Positions 1 through 5,823 of a stretch of DNA of 6,703 nucleotides are shown here, piece after piece. The first letter of the stretch is position 1. Every line of letters starts with the position of its first letter. The position numbers and the translations under genes are program-made. The DNA comes from Nanobdellota archaeon (lineage in GTDB: Archaea > Nanobdellota > Nanobdellia > Pacearchaeales > GW2011-AR1): contig JAHJUA010000080.1 of NCBI GenBank assembly GCA_018829425.1, positions 1 to 6,703 on the forward strand. The letters are read 5' to 3'. A model generated the notes under the pieces. That model saw only the letters and a program-made list of their open reading frames with translations. It was not told the DNA's origin and searched no databases.

Positions 1-149
1 ATAATTTCTTCTTTTATCTGCGAAGTTATAAGGAACTTCCCGTCAAATATTTTTTTCAAATCTCGAATTATATCTATTATTCCATTCATCGAGAAACTTA
101 TCAGCGCCCCAGCGTCAAAGACGATTGCTTTTTTTGTTTCGTTGGTCAT
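1..149 (-). CDS. PIN-domain protein, C-terminus cut by window edge
   Basis: The first 49 residues of a minus-strand gene are visible; the rest lies beyond position 1. The start MTNETKKAIVFDAGALISFS has the PIN-fold opening: a hydrophobic strand ending in Asp12 (first metal-binding acid), then a small-residue turn and helix. The second strand (about residues 38-42, KFLIT) leads into a helix beginning SQIKEEI, where PIN proteins carry their conserved Glu. PIN proteins are Mg2+/Mn2+ RNases (VapC toxins, Nob1, Fcf1). Whether this one is a toxin or an RNA-processing enzyme cannot be told from the fragment. Its ATG (149-147) overlaps the TGA of the upstream nucleotidyltransferase in an ATGA arrangement, so translation is probably coupled. 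The PIN assignment is fairly firm; the substrate is unknown. Confidence 0.75.
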   Translation of the reverse strand, partial: MTNETKKAIVFDAGALISFSMNGIIDIIRDLKKIFDGKFLITSQIKEEI

Positions 150-508
150 TTTATTCTTTTTTGGACTGCCTCCAAATTTCTTTTATCTTTGCTTCTGAGA
201 TATTTGAACATAAAATCAATAACCAATTGGCACTCACGCTTTATTTTTTCCTGAGCATTGTAAGTTTCTTTTTTATTTTTATATTTTTTCGATTTGTAAA
301 AATACACAGTCAGCAAGACCAATTTATTATCCATAAAAATCAATTCGTAATAAGGTTTCTTCTCAATGCCATAAATATCAATGTCTATATCCGAGTAATG
401 TTTCAATAGTTTTTTCGCGCTTGAACCTACAATTTCAATCTCATACTTGCCAAACTTTTTGCTTAGATTATTCACAAGTTGATTTTGGTTTTGGAATTTT
501 TGTATCAT
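146..508 (-). CDS. Small single-domain nucleotidyltransferase (MNT/pol beta-like)
   Basis: This 120-aa protein has the minimal nucleotidyltransferase signature: a strand EIEIV, Gly28-Ser29, then about ten residues and SDIDIDIYG, where Asp40 and Asp42 would bind the metal. A third catalytic acid is not obvious; the candidate strand LVLLTVYF (64-71) has Thr where Asp is usual, so activity is uncertain. Lys-rich helices fill the C-terminal half. The frame is open for eight more codons upstream, but that longer start would overlap the upstream gene. The internal ATG at 508-506 gives TAA-G-ATG spacing (1 nt) and a better N-terminus. The end overlaps the downstream PIN gene by 4 nt. Single-domain NTases often act in toxin-antitoxin pairs (MNT/HEPN), where they can AMPylate the partner. 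Here the neighbour is a PIN protein and no HEPN protein is seen. Confidence 0.75.
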   Translation of the reverse strand: MIQKFQNQNQLVNNLSKKFGKYEIEIVGSSAKKLLKHYSDIDIDIYGIEKKPYYELIFMDNKLVLLTVYFYKSKKYKNKKETYNAQEKIKRECQLVIDFMFKYLRSKDKRNLEAVQKRIK

Positions 509-509
509 C

Positions 510-1070
510 TTAACCAAAAAGATCCATAGCAAGTTTAATTCTGGCCTTCACGCCGACAGTTCTGTTTTCAGGAGCATCTGACATACCTTTCTCGCCGGCA
601 TAACTCGCAAGCTCGTAAAGCGTAATACCGAGAAGATTCGCAGTCGTCTCCATCGAAGTTCCGTGATCATAAATCTTGGAAGCCTTGTTGATGCTCGCCC
701 GCCTAAAAACTTCTTCAATGCTCGTCTTTAATCTTCCCGAAAGTTTTCCGATGGCGCCCCTAATCACTTTTATGTTCTTCCGATAACCCTCGTCGTCATT
801 TTTCTCAATTGAAATTATAATTTTATCTAATGCATTAAGATAGATTTTGTAGAACTCCTGCCAGCCTTCCATCTCTTTGTAGTCCTCTCTTTCAATTATT
901 TTTCCCAAAGAATAAACCACAACCGCCGCCGCAATATTATCCGGATCCTGTGTTAGCGCCGCAGTGTTCGTCGTTTGGTTACTAAGATTTCTAACCTTCC
1001 CGGAGTCTCCACGAAGAACAGCCTCTTTTGTCTCCTTAAATATTCTAAGAATGTTATCCCTCTCTTGCAT
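510..1070 (-). CDS. Conserved-looking helical protein of unknown function, possible HTH
   Basis: This 186-aa protein is almost entirely predicted helix, soluble and without a signal peptide. I do not recognise a named family, although proteins with a similar ending are, to my recollection, common in DPANN archaea. Residues 138-160 (GTSMETTANLLGITLYELAS and following) read like a helix-turn-helix: helix, LGI turn, second helix. The last 17 residues (TVGVKARIKLAMDLFG) form a basic-amphipathic tail. The middle (residues 65-120) is rich in Lys, Glu and Ile and could be a helical bundle. It is the first gene of a minus-strand operon with the NTase and PIN genes. Its ATG lies about 25 nt from the centre of a TATA-like box, so the transcript is probably leaderless or nearly so. 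A DNA- or RNA-binding partner of the two enzymes is a guess. Confidence 0.7.
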   Translation of the reverse strand: MQERDNILRIFKETKEAVLRGDSGKVRNLSNQTTNTAALTQDPDNIAAAVVVYSLGKIIEREDYKEMEGWQEFYKIYLNALDKIIISIEKNDDEGYRKNIKVIRGAIGKLSGRLKTSIEEVFRRASINKASKIYDHGTSMETTANLLGITLYELASYAGEKGMSDAPENRTVGVKARIKLAMDLFG

Positions 1071-1090
1071 GATTAAGGTTAGATATGTGG

Positions 1091-1100
1091 ATTAATAAAT
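1091..1100 (-). promoter_or_regulatory. TATA-like box for the minus-strand operon
   Basis: Read on the minus strand the element is ATTTATTAAT. Its centre is about 25 nt upstream of the ATG at 1070. Archaeal TATA boxes sit about 26 nt before the transcription start, so the start would fall at or next to the ATG, implying a leaderless mRNA. No Shine-Dalgarno is visible before this ATG, which fits. Confidence 0.5.
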
Positions 1101-1153
1101 GTTTTTAGATTGCGAACAAAGTGAGTCCAATTTAGTTTTTTCTACCATTGTAG

Positions 1154-1188
1154 TTTCTTTCGTTCGGATTTTAGACGAACGAGGGGGA
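1154..1188. repeat. Inverted repeat in the divergent intergenic region
   Basis: The arms TCGTTCG (1160-1166) and CGAACGA (1176-1182) are perfect complements around a 9-nt spacer. In RNA read from the plus strand, six further pairs (two Watson-Crick and four G-U) extend the stem to 13 bp (1154-1166 with 1176-1188). The minus-strand RNA would form only the 7-bp core. It lies between two divergent TATA boxes, so it could be a regulator-binding site, part of a small RNA, or chance. The intergenic region 1071-1258 shows no convincing gene. Confidence 0.4.
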
Positions 1189-1231
1189 ATGAAATGAACC
1201 CTTTTGTAAAAAGAAACCCAAATGTTACATT

Positions 1232-1239
1232 TTTATATT
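1232..1239 (+). promoter_or_regulatory. TATA box for the PIN gene
   Basis: TTTATATT is centred about 23 nt before the ATG at 1259 and is followed by a T-rich stretch. The spacing predicts a transcript starting essentially at the start codon, hence a leaderless message. There is no Shine-Dalgarno before the ATG. An out-of-frame ATG at 1252 opens no protein-like frame. Confidence 0.55.
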
Positions 1240-1258
1240 CTTTTTTCCTTAATGAAAG

Positions 1259-1597
1259 ATGAGACAAGCAATTCTCGACACGAGTTTTATTCTAACCTGC
1301 GCAAAGCAAAAGATAGATTTTTTCAATTATCTTTTTGAAGAAGGCATAAAGCCAGTTGTTCCCAAACAAACAATTTCAGAATTAAAAAGTCTCAACGCGG
1401 AACTCGCACTAAAGATTCTTGAAGGAAAAGAATTCCAAATAGTTCGTCTTCCAGGAAAAGACGCGGACAATGCTATAATCGCTTTCGTTAAAAAAAATCC
1501 CGAAGCAATTGTCGCCACGCTTGACCGCGGATTACAAAAGAAAATCAAAAATAGGAAACTTGTTATAAGGGGCAAGAAAAAGTTGGAAATTATTTAA
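1259..1597 (+). CDS. PIN-domain RNase, Fcf1/VapC9-like
   Basis: This complete 112-aa protein is nearly all PIN domain. The acidic residues fall in the expected order: Asp7 in AILDTSFIL, Glu41 in TISELKSL, Asp68 and Asp70 in GKDADNAIIAF, and Asp89 in VATLDRGL. A basic tail follows (KKIKNRKLVIRGKKKLEII), which could contact RNA. The family is a Mg2+/Mn2+-dependent single-strand RNase; Fcf1/Utp24-like members act on pre-rRNA. The best-known archaeal relatives are encoded next to the aIF2-gamma and rpo7 genes, which argues for a housekeeping RNA-processing role over a toxin. No antitoxin gene directly precedes it. Its stop codon is 3 nt from the stop of the opposing synthetase-like gene. Confidence 0.85.
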   Translation: MRQAILDTSFILTCAKQKIDFFNYLFEEGIKPVVPKQTISELKSLNAELALKILEGKEFQIVRLPGKDADNAIIAFVKKNPEAIVATLDRGLQKKIKNRKLVIRGKKKLEII

Positions 1598-1621
1598 TCT
1601 TTACACACGATAAAATAATTT
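1587..1621. terminator. Possible bidirectional terminator between convergent genes
   Basis: AAATTATTT (1587-1595) and AAATAATTT (1613-1621) form a perfect 9-bp inverted repeat with a 17-nt loop. It spans both converging stop codons (TAA at 1595-1597 plus; TAA at 1603-1601 minus). The stem is purely A/T and would be weak. Archaeal termination depends mainly on U-rich tracts, and the short T runs here are modest, so this is tentative. Confidence 0.3.
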
Positions 1622-2857
1622 TACTACACCTTCAAGAGTATCCACATCTTTTGGACTAAGATAATCTCCATTCTTCCTTAACTCTTCAGCGCATTTTCTT
1701 CCCTGATTTTTAAAAAATCTATTTAGTTTTCTCCGGCCATCCCGAATATCATACCTATCAAAATCACGAGCAATTTCTGAAAGCATTTGATGGTCTTCTA
1801 ATCTTAGGTCAACTGGCATCCCTCTCTTTTCGGATCTGAGCTCAAAGAGAGTCTTATCAATTTTCCACATAATCCGAGAGTATTCTTCTTGAGCGGTTTT
1901 AAATTGAGCCGGAGTGAGATCACCATTGTGCTCCATAAGAATAAATGGCAGATGTCTGCCCATGAAACTTAACCCAATATTTCTGGCATCCTCAAGGGTT
2001 GTGGGGGGTATCTTTGGCAAGAGCACATATGTATGTTGAAATCCAGAAGTCATGATTGAAGTATAGGGCAAAGCATTAATTGCTACTGCTGCACCTTGTA
2101 CGAGAGTCACTTCAGACAATCCATTTCTTTCTGTCACTAATTCAGGCATAAGCGCAACACCAATTTTTGGATCTAAAACATATTCTGGAAGACCAATTGG
2201 GTCTAAGGGTAACCCATACTCTCTTACTTTAGAAATCATCATTTTTGGAGGCATTTGCTCAAAAAAGCTTTGAATATGTTTGCTATTCCTTGGATGAATA
2301 ATGCGCCCCTTTGTCAGAGAATTTCTGTTTTCAGGAATATCAATCATTAGAACCTCCTTTTTTTCGTGATGAAAATCTTTGCCCTCACATAGTGTGCAGG
2401 AACTAGTAGGTGATCCTTGGACAGATTGGAGATACCCACAATCATCACATATGTTCACCATCGTTGGTTCCACATAAACAGTTCCTGAAGACACAAGTTG
2501 TTTTATTCTATGTTTAAGCCAGGTTTTTGTAGAGTCATCGTCATCCCGAATTACATCTCTTCCTTCGCGCGGAACCCCAAGTTCTTCTAACATAGCATAT
2601 TTATCTTTGAGAAGTGCTGATGAAAAATCCATTCTGGAACTATGCTCGCGTTGATTTTGAAAGGCTTTATCCATTCTCATTCCTATGCAGTTCCATAAAT
2701 CTACTCGAGGTACCGCCTTTCCGGACTCGTATTCTGATACTCGCGTCATATTCTCTGCCACTAACATGGGAATGAATCTGTGTACAACTTTCTCGCTTTT
2801 CGTGTCAAGATTTTGAGATGCTGATGCAATTGTTAATTTTTTATCTAATCTGTTCAT
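1601..2857 (-). CDS. Class I aminoacyl-tRNA synthetase-like protein (MetRS-like), signature motifs eroded
   Basis: This 418-aa protein follows the order of a MetRS/IleRS/LeuRS-type catalytic domain. Residues 24-66 align with the HIGH-to-GTDEHG stretch, but HIGH is reduced to VVHRF (His26) and the DEHG region reads LWNCIGMRM. Residues 90-130 (LGVPREGRDVIRDDDDSTKT, then a helix and GTVYVEP) match the pre-zinc segment. Cys137, Cys140, Cys154 and Cys157 form a zinc knuckle. ISKVREYGLPL (208-218) matches the WGIPVP strand, and YVLDPKIG (226-233) matches WFDAxIG. KMSKS should be near 280-290, where PKIPPTTLEDA stands instead. GDLTPAQF (312-319) resembles GDFSxExF, then a short helical tail follows. 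Catalysis is therefore doubtful. The frame runs open to 2965, but ATG 2857 is chosen because the extension would cross the promoter and the divergent gene. The family placement is by motif reading only. Confidence 0.6.
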   Translation of the reverse strand: MNRLDKKLTIASASQNLDTKSEKVVHRFIPMLVAENMTRVSEYESGKAVPRVDLWNCIGMRMDKAFQNQREHSSRMDFSSALLKDKYAMLEELGVPREGRDVIRDDDDSTKTWLKHRIKQLVSSGTVYVEPTMVNICDDCGYLQSVQGSPTSSCTLCEGKDFHHEKKEVLMIDIPENRNSLTKGRIIHPRNSKHIQSFFEQMPPKMMISKVREYGLPLDPIGLPEYVLDPKIGVALMPELVTERNGLSEVTLVQGAAVAINALPYTSIMTSGFQHTYVLLPKIPPTTLEDARNIGLSFMGRHLPFILMEHNGDLTPAQFKTAQEEYSRIMWKIDKTLFELRSEKRGMPVDLRLEDHQMLSEIARDFDRYDIRDGRRKLNRFFKNQGRKCAEELRKNGDYLSPKDVDTLEGVVKLFYRV

Positions 2858-2875
2858 TTTAATCCAAAACGAGAC

Positions 2876-2905
2876 ACAACACAAACTTTTTAAAATTTGT
2901 GTTGT
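2876..2905. promoter_or_regulatory. Operator-like perfect inverted repeat in divergent promoter
   Basis: ACAACACAAA (2876-2885) and TTTGTGTTGT (2896-2905) are exact reverse complements separated by 10 nt. That places matching half-sites about two helical turns apart, which is typical for a dimeric DNA-binding protein. The spacer itself contains the TATA element, so a bound protein would block or modulate TBP access for both divergent genes. The regulator is not identified in this window with any confidence. Confidence 0.6.
2887..2895. promoter_or_regulatory. Bidirectional TATA element of the divergent block
   Basis: TTTTTAAAA reads TTTTAAAAA on the other strand and can serve both directions. 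Its centre is about 34 nt from the minus-strand ATG (2857), giving a leader of about 8 nt. It is about 49 nt from the plus-strand ATG (2940), giving a leader of about 23 nt that would begin near GGAG at 2916-2919. No other TATA-like element was found for either gene. Confidence 0.5.
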
Positions 2906-2939
2906 AACTAACTTTGGAGTAAGAACACTAAACATTAAT

Positions 2940-4451
2940 ATGACAGAAAGCGAGAAATCTTGCATATATCAAAGTAAGGATGGACATCTTTATATGCCAA
3001 ATTCGAAGGTTAATATTCAGGAAGAATACAAACCGGTTATTGAGGATGTTCTAAGCTTTTTTAAGAAGTTAAATAATAAGAATATACATAGCATCTATTT
3101 AAGGGGATCTCTTGTATTTGGTTCAGGAATAAAAGGTTTGTCAGATATAGATTTTTTTATAATAACATTAAAACCTTTAACAGATTTTGATCGGCAAATG
3201 ATACAAAAACACATGGATAATTTGAACAAAAAATATTTTTTTATAACTCGGTTTGACATCGGATACTTTGTTCTGGATCAAATATTATCAATGAAAGAAA
3301 ATGTTTTGATAAAACTGACCTCGATATGCATCTACGGCGAGGATATTAAAAATAAGATAAAAGATCCTCGGCCCGGAAAAGACCTAACCATATCCCTATC
3401 ACTTCTGGAAGGCGAGATATCAAAGACAAGAAATGAGATTAAAAGGGGTTTATATGATGAAACCAATACAAAAGCAATGTGTGTTTGGATAATGAAACGC
3501 ATTGTTAGGTCTGGCCTTGAGATTGTGTCTAGTAGAGAAGGATGCTTTACAAGAAATTTGGGGATATGTTTTGATAAATTTTCAGAGTATTATCTTGGTA
3601 AAAAGGATAACATGCACAAGGCGCTTTCTTTAGCCTTAGAACCGACAAACGATATTAAAATAATCGAAGGTGTTTTTGAGAGTATCGGAAATTGGTTGGT
3701 GTCTGAAGGCAAAAGATTGAATTTAATCCAACAAAGCAGCGAAAACATAAACAAAGTTATGGTAAATAAGATTACCTCTTTATTTAATAAAAACAGAATT
3801 ATTTGTTTATTGAGATATGGACCAAAAGAAAAATTTGAGGGTTCACTCCCTGCTGATTTTGATTTTCTGCTTTTGCTTGACAAATATCAGAATAATGATT
3901 ATCTGTTGCTATCTTGCTTCAAAAAATTAGATCTTCCGGTTGAAGTCTTTATAGATTACAAGGACCAGATTATCTCAAAAGGAATTAAAAATTATCAGCG
4001 GGGCCGTCATGGATCCTATTTTTTCAAAATTTTGGCTTCAGCAGAAACTTTGTTTGGGAATAATTTTTATAAAGAAAATGAAAACCAATTGGACAATAAC
4101 AAAATCAATTCAGATTTACTATACCGCGTAGAGGAGTATTTTTATAGAATACAGAAAAGTGTAATCAATGATGGAAAGTCTAGCAAAAGTGAGATAGAAA
4201 AATATCTTGGCAGGATTTTGACTGATCTGATGTTAGTAACCGGCGAGATTCAGTTTCAGGATATGCACAATCACCATTATACCCATATAATATTTGATGT
4301 GCTAAAATCTACTAATATTATCAGCACCCATACAAAAAATTTAATAAAGGAGTTTACATCTAAATCAATATTAGATATCATCCTTTTGGGCGAGATTATT
4401 GGAGAGTTATATGAACAATATCTAAAAATAAGGCATAACACCAAAATATGA
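2940..4451 (+). CDS. Tandem nucleotidyltransferase-domain protein
   Basis: This 503-aa protein carries two pol beta-type NTase domains, each followed by helices. Domain 1 (about 30-135) has YLRGSLVFGSGIKGLSDIDF: Gly56-Ser57, Asp69 and Asp71, with Asp106 in RFDIGYF as the likely third metal ligand. The helical part (about 150-260, WIMKRIVRSGLEIVSSREG then FTRNLG) resembles the C-terminal bundle of antibiotic-NTase-like proteins. Domain 2 (about 283-375) repeats the layout with Asp306-x-Asp308 in PADFDFLLLL and Glu335 at the third position. Its GS motif reads RYGPKE, so it may be weak or inactive. A second helical segment closes the protein (about 392-500). The substrate (protein, nucleotide, RNA end or small molecule) is unknown. 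No strong Shine-Dalgarno precedes ATG 2940; GGAG lies 20 nt upstream. The stop overlaps the next gene by 4 nt. Confidence 0.75.
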   Translation: MTESEKSCIYQSKDGHLYMPNSKVNIQEEYKPVIEDVLSFFKKLNNKNIHSIYLRGSLVFGSGIKGLSDIDFFIITLKPLTDFDRQMIQKHMDNLNKKYFFITRFDIGYFVLDQILSMKENVLIKLTSICIYGEDIKNKIKDPRPGKDLTISLSLLEGEISKTRNEIKRGLYDETNTKAMCVWIMKRIVRSGLEIVSSREGCFTRNLGICFDKFSEYYLGKKDNMHKALSLALEPTNDIKIIEGVFESIGNWLVSEGKRLNLIQQSSENINKVMVNKITSLFNKNRIICLLRYGPKEKFEGSLPADFDFLLLLDKYQNNDYLLLSCFKKLDLPVEVFIDYKDQIISKGIKNYQRGRHGSYFFKILASAETLFGNNFYKENENQLDNNKINSDLLYRVEEYFYRIQKSVINDGKSSKSEIEKYLGRILTDLMLVTGEIQFQDMHNHHYTHIIFDVLKSTNIISTHTKNLIKEFTSKSILDIILLGEIIGELYEQYLKIRHNTKI

Positions 4452-5167
4452 AAACCATATGCTCATCCAAATACGGAAATTTATTTTTTACTTACATCTT
4501 GTCAGAAGGTGCAACTTCAAATGGAGCAATAGTGCTCTTAGATGGTCTACCTAGCAATCCATCAAGTAAGGACCAATTAATGCAAAAATTATCTGAGTAT
4601 AACTACGATGTGTTTTTTCCGAGATATGAGGGAACATGGGAATCAAAAGGAAAGTTTCTGGAGCGAGCCCCAAGCGAGCCCATCATTGGGTTTATTGAAG
4701 CATTGGGAAAAGGAGAAAATATAGGAAATAATAAATATAAAGCTAAGAAAGTATTTCTTTTGGGGGCTAGCTTTGGGGGAGGAGTTGCTCTGGATATTGC
4801 ATTTAAATATCCTGTTGACAAGATTTGTGTTACATCTCCCGTGATAAGTTTTAAAGGAGTTAAAGGAATAAAAACTCTTGGAGATTATCTAAAGACAGAG
4901 CATAGCAAAAACTACCGTTTTGATTTAAAGGAATGGCAGAAGCTTATCCAAGATGAAGTTTGGAATTTAAAAAATAATGAAATAAAAAATCCTTCTGGTA
5001 TCTTGATAGTGGCCGGGAAGAATGATGACCAAATAAAAGAAAGTGATGTGGTTAAATTTGGGGGGACAAGTCATATCAAGGTCATAACTTGCGATTTGGG
5101 CCATATAACATTAAGTAAAATATCAGATTCAATTTTGCTGGAGATACTTAATTTCTTTTCCAAATAA
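4448..5167 (+). CDS. Alpha/beta hydrolase (serine esterase/peptidase type)
   Basis: This 239-aa protein has a full alpha/beta hydrolase layout. A first strand and oxyanion region (AIVLLDGLPSNPSS, 27-40) is followed by DVFFPRYEGTWES (54-66). The nucleophile elbow is FLLGASFGGGVAL, with Ser108 in GxSxG. The acid is Asp193 or Asp194 in VAGKNDDQI, and His219 in CDLGHITL completes the triad. There is no signal peptide or membrane segment, so it is cytoplasmic. The size and PRYEGTWES segment resemble small prolyl-oligopeptidase-like or BAAT-like hydrolases. Esters, thioesters or peptide bonds are all possible substrates. The start overlaps the NTase stop as ATGA, so the two are translationally coupled and probably work on one pathway. 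A gap of 41 nt and a new TATA box separate it from rpo7. Confidence 0.85.
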   Translation: MKTICSSKYGNLFFTYILSEGATSNGAIVLLDGLPSNPSSKDQLMQKLSEYNYDVFFPRYEGTWESKGKFLERAPSEPIIGFIEALGKGENIGNNKYKAKKVFLLGASFGGGVALDIAFKYPVDKICVTSPVISFKGVKGIKTLGDYLKTEHSKNYRFDLKEWQKLIQDEVWNLKNNEIKNPSGILIVAGKNDDQIKESDVVKFGGTSHIKVITCDLGHITLSKISDSILLEILNFFSK

Positions 5168-5174
5168 AGCAACC

Positions 5175-5182
5175 TTTTTAAA
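5175..5182 (+). promoter_or_regulatory. TATA box of the rpo7 operon
   Basis: TTTTTAAA is centred about 30 nt upstream of the rpo7 ATG (5209), predicting a leader of only a few nucleotides. It lies in the 41-nt gap after the hydrolase stop. The rpo7 cluster can therefore be expressed independently of the preceding block. No Shine-Dalgarno is seen before the ATG. Confidence 0.6.
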
Positions 5183-5208
5183 CCAACTTTAACTATTTTT
5201 TTAGTAAA

Positions 5209-5823
5209 ATGTTCTATCTAACTGAAGTTGAGGATTATGTAAGGGTCGAGCCGAAGCTTTTCGGTCTACCTACCATGGAAGCTGTTGATAAACAACTTAG
5301 AGAATCTTATGCGGACTATTACGACAAAGAATTAGGAAAGGTCGTCGTGGTGATTGATGTTCTTACCGTTGGCGACGGAGTAATAATTCCTGGCGACGGC
5401 GCAGCATACTACAACACAAAGTTCAGACTCCTTGTGTGGAAACCTGAAATGAATGAAATCTCTTACGGAATGATTTCTGAAATAACAAACTTCGGAGCTT
5501 TCATCAACCTCGGCGTCATGAGAGGAATGATTCACATAAGTCAAACCATGGAAGATTATGTAAGCTTCAGTAAAACAAATACTCTAACAGGAAAATCCAC
5601 AAAGCGAATTTTAAAACAGAACGATCTCTGCCTAGCTCGTATCGTTGCGATAAGCCACAAGGGAGACGATCCAAAAATAGGACTCACCATGAGGCAACCA
5701 GGATTAGGAAAAATAGAATGGATAAAAGAAGACGCAGCTAAGAGTGAGAGCGATTCTAAGAAAGCAATGGCTATGGAAGCTAAAGCAGTTAAAGGAAAAG
5801 AAAGTAAAGGAGGCAAGAAATAA
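5209..5823 (+). CDS. rpo7: DNA-directed RNA polymerase subunit Rpo7 (RpoE')
   Basis: Rpo7 is the larger half of the Rpo4/7 stalk of archaeal RNA polymerase; it helps open the promoter and binds nascent RNA. The 204-aa product starts with the characteristic MFYLTEVEDYVRVEPKLFG. The N-terminal domain (1-78) includes the conserved VGDGVIIPGDGAAYYNTKF segment. An S1 RNA-binding domain spans about 82-165 (EISYGMISEITNFGAFINLG, GMIHISQTMEDYVSF, KIGLTMRQPGLGKIEWI). The last 30 residues are an Ala/Lys/Ser/Glu-rich tail beyond the usual end, probably disordered. It is the first gene of the operon, with its own TATA box. Its stop overlaps the next start by one base (TAATG). The identification is secure. 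Confidence 0.97.
   Translation: MFYLTEVEDYVRVEPKLFGLPTMEAVDKQLRESYADYYDKELGKVVVVIDVLTVGDGVIIPGDGAAYYNTKFRLLVWKPEMNEISYGMISEITNFGAFINLGVMRGMIHISQTMEDYVSFSKTNTLTGKSTKRILKQNDLCLARIVAISHKGDDPKIGLTMRQPGLGKIEWIKEDAAKSESDSKKAMAMEAKAVKGKESKGGKK
5809..5813 (+). promoter_or_regulatory. Shine-Dalgarno for the 73-aa gene
   Basis: GGAGG lies 9 nt before ATG 5823, inside the end of rpo7. It supports real translation of the small downstream gene from that ATG. Confidence 0.7.

Noticed and set aside
125..409. Plus-strand frame rich in Phe and Ile opposite the small NTase
   Set aside because: It is an antisense shadow of the Lys-rich NTase gene, with no promoter or Shine-Dalgarno and no recognisable domain.
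509..532. Eight-codon upstream extension of the small nucleotidyltransferase
   Set aside because: It overlaps the preceding gene's end, while the ATG at 508-506 gives a 1-nt gap and a better family start.
1071..1258. A tRNA or other RNA gene in the divergent intergenic region
   Set aside because: No cloverleaf, T-loop sequence or box C/D pattern is visible; only the short inverted repeat and two TATA boxes.
2686..2766. XRE-type helix-turn-helix in the synthetase-like protein (RVSEYESGKAVPRVD)
   Set aside because: The stretch does resemble the third helix of an XRE domain. However, the preceding helices do not fit, and the same residues align with the segment after HIGH in class I synthetases while the rest of the protein follows that layout. 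It remains a minor alternative.
2858..2965. A 36-codon N-terminal extension of the synthetase-like protein, starting at 2965
   Set aside because: It would run through the inverted repeat and TATA element and overlap the divergent NTase start. Its translation is hydrophobic and unlike the family's N-terminus.
1598..5168. Target-site duplications or mobile-element ends flanking the three-gene block
   Set aside because: No matching direct repeats, transposase, integrase or tRNA gene could be seen at either boundary.
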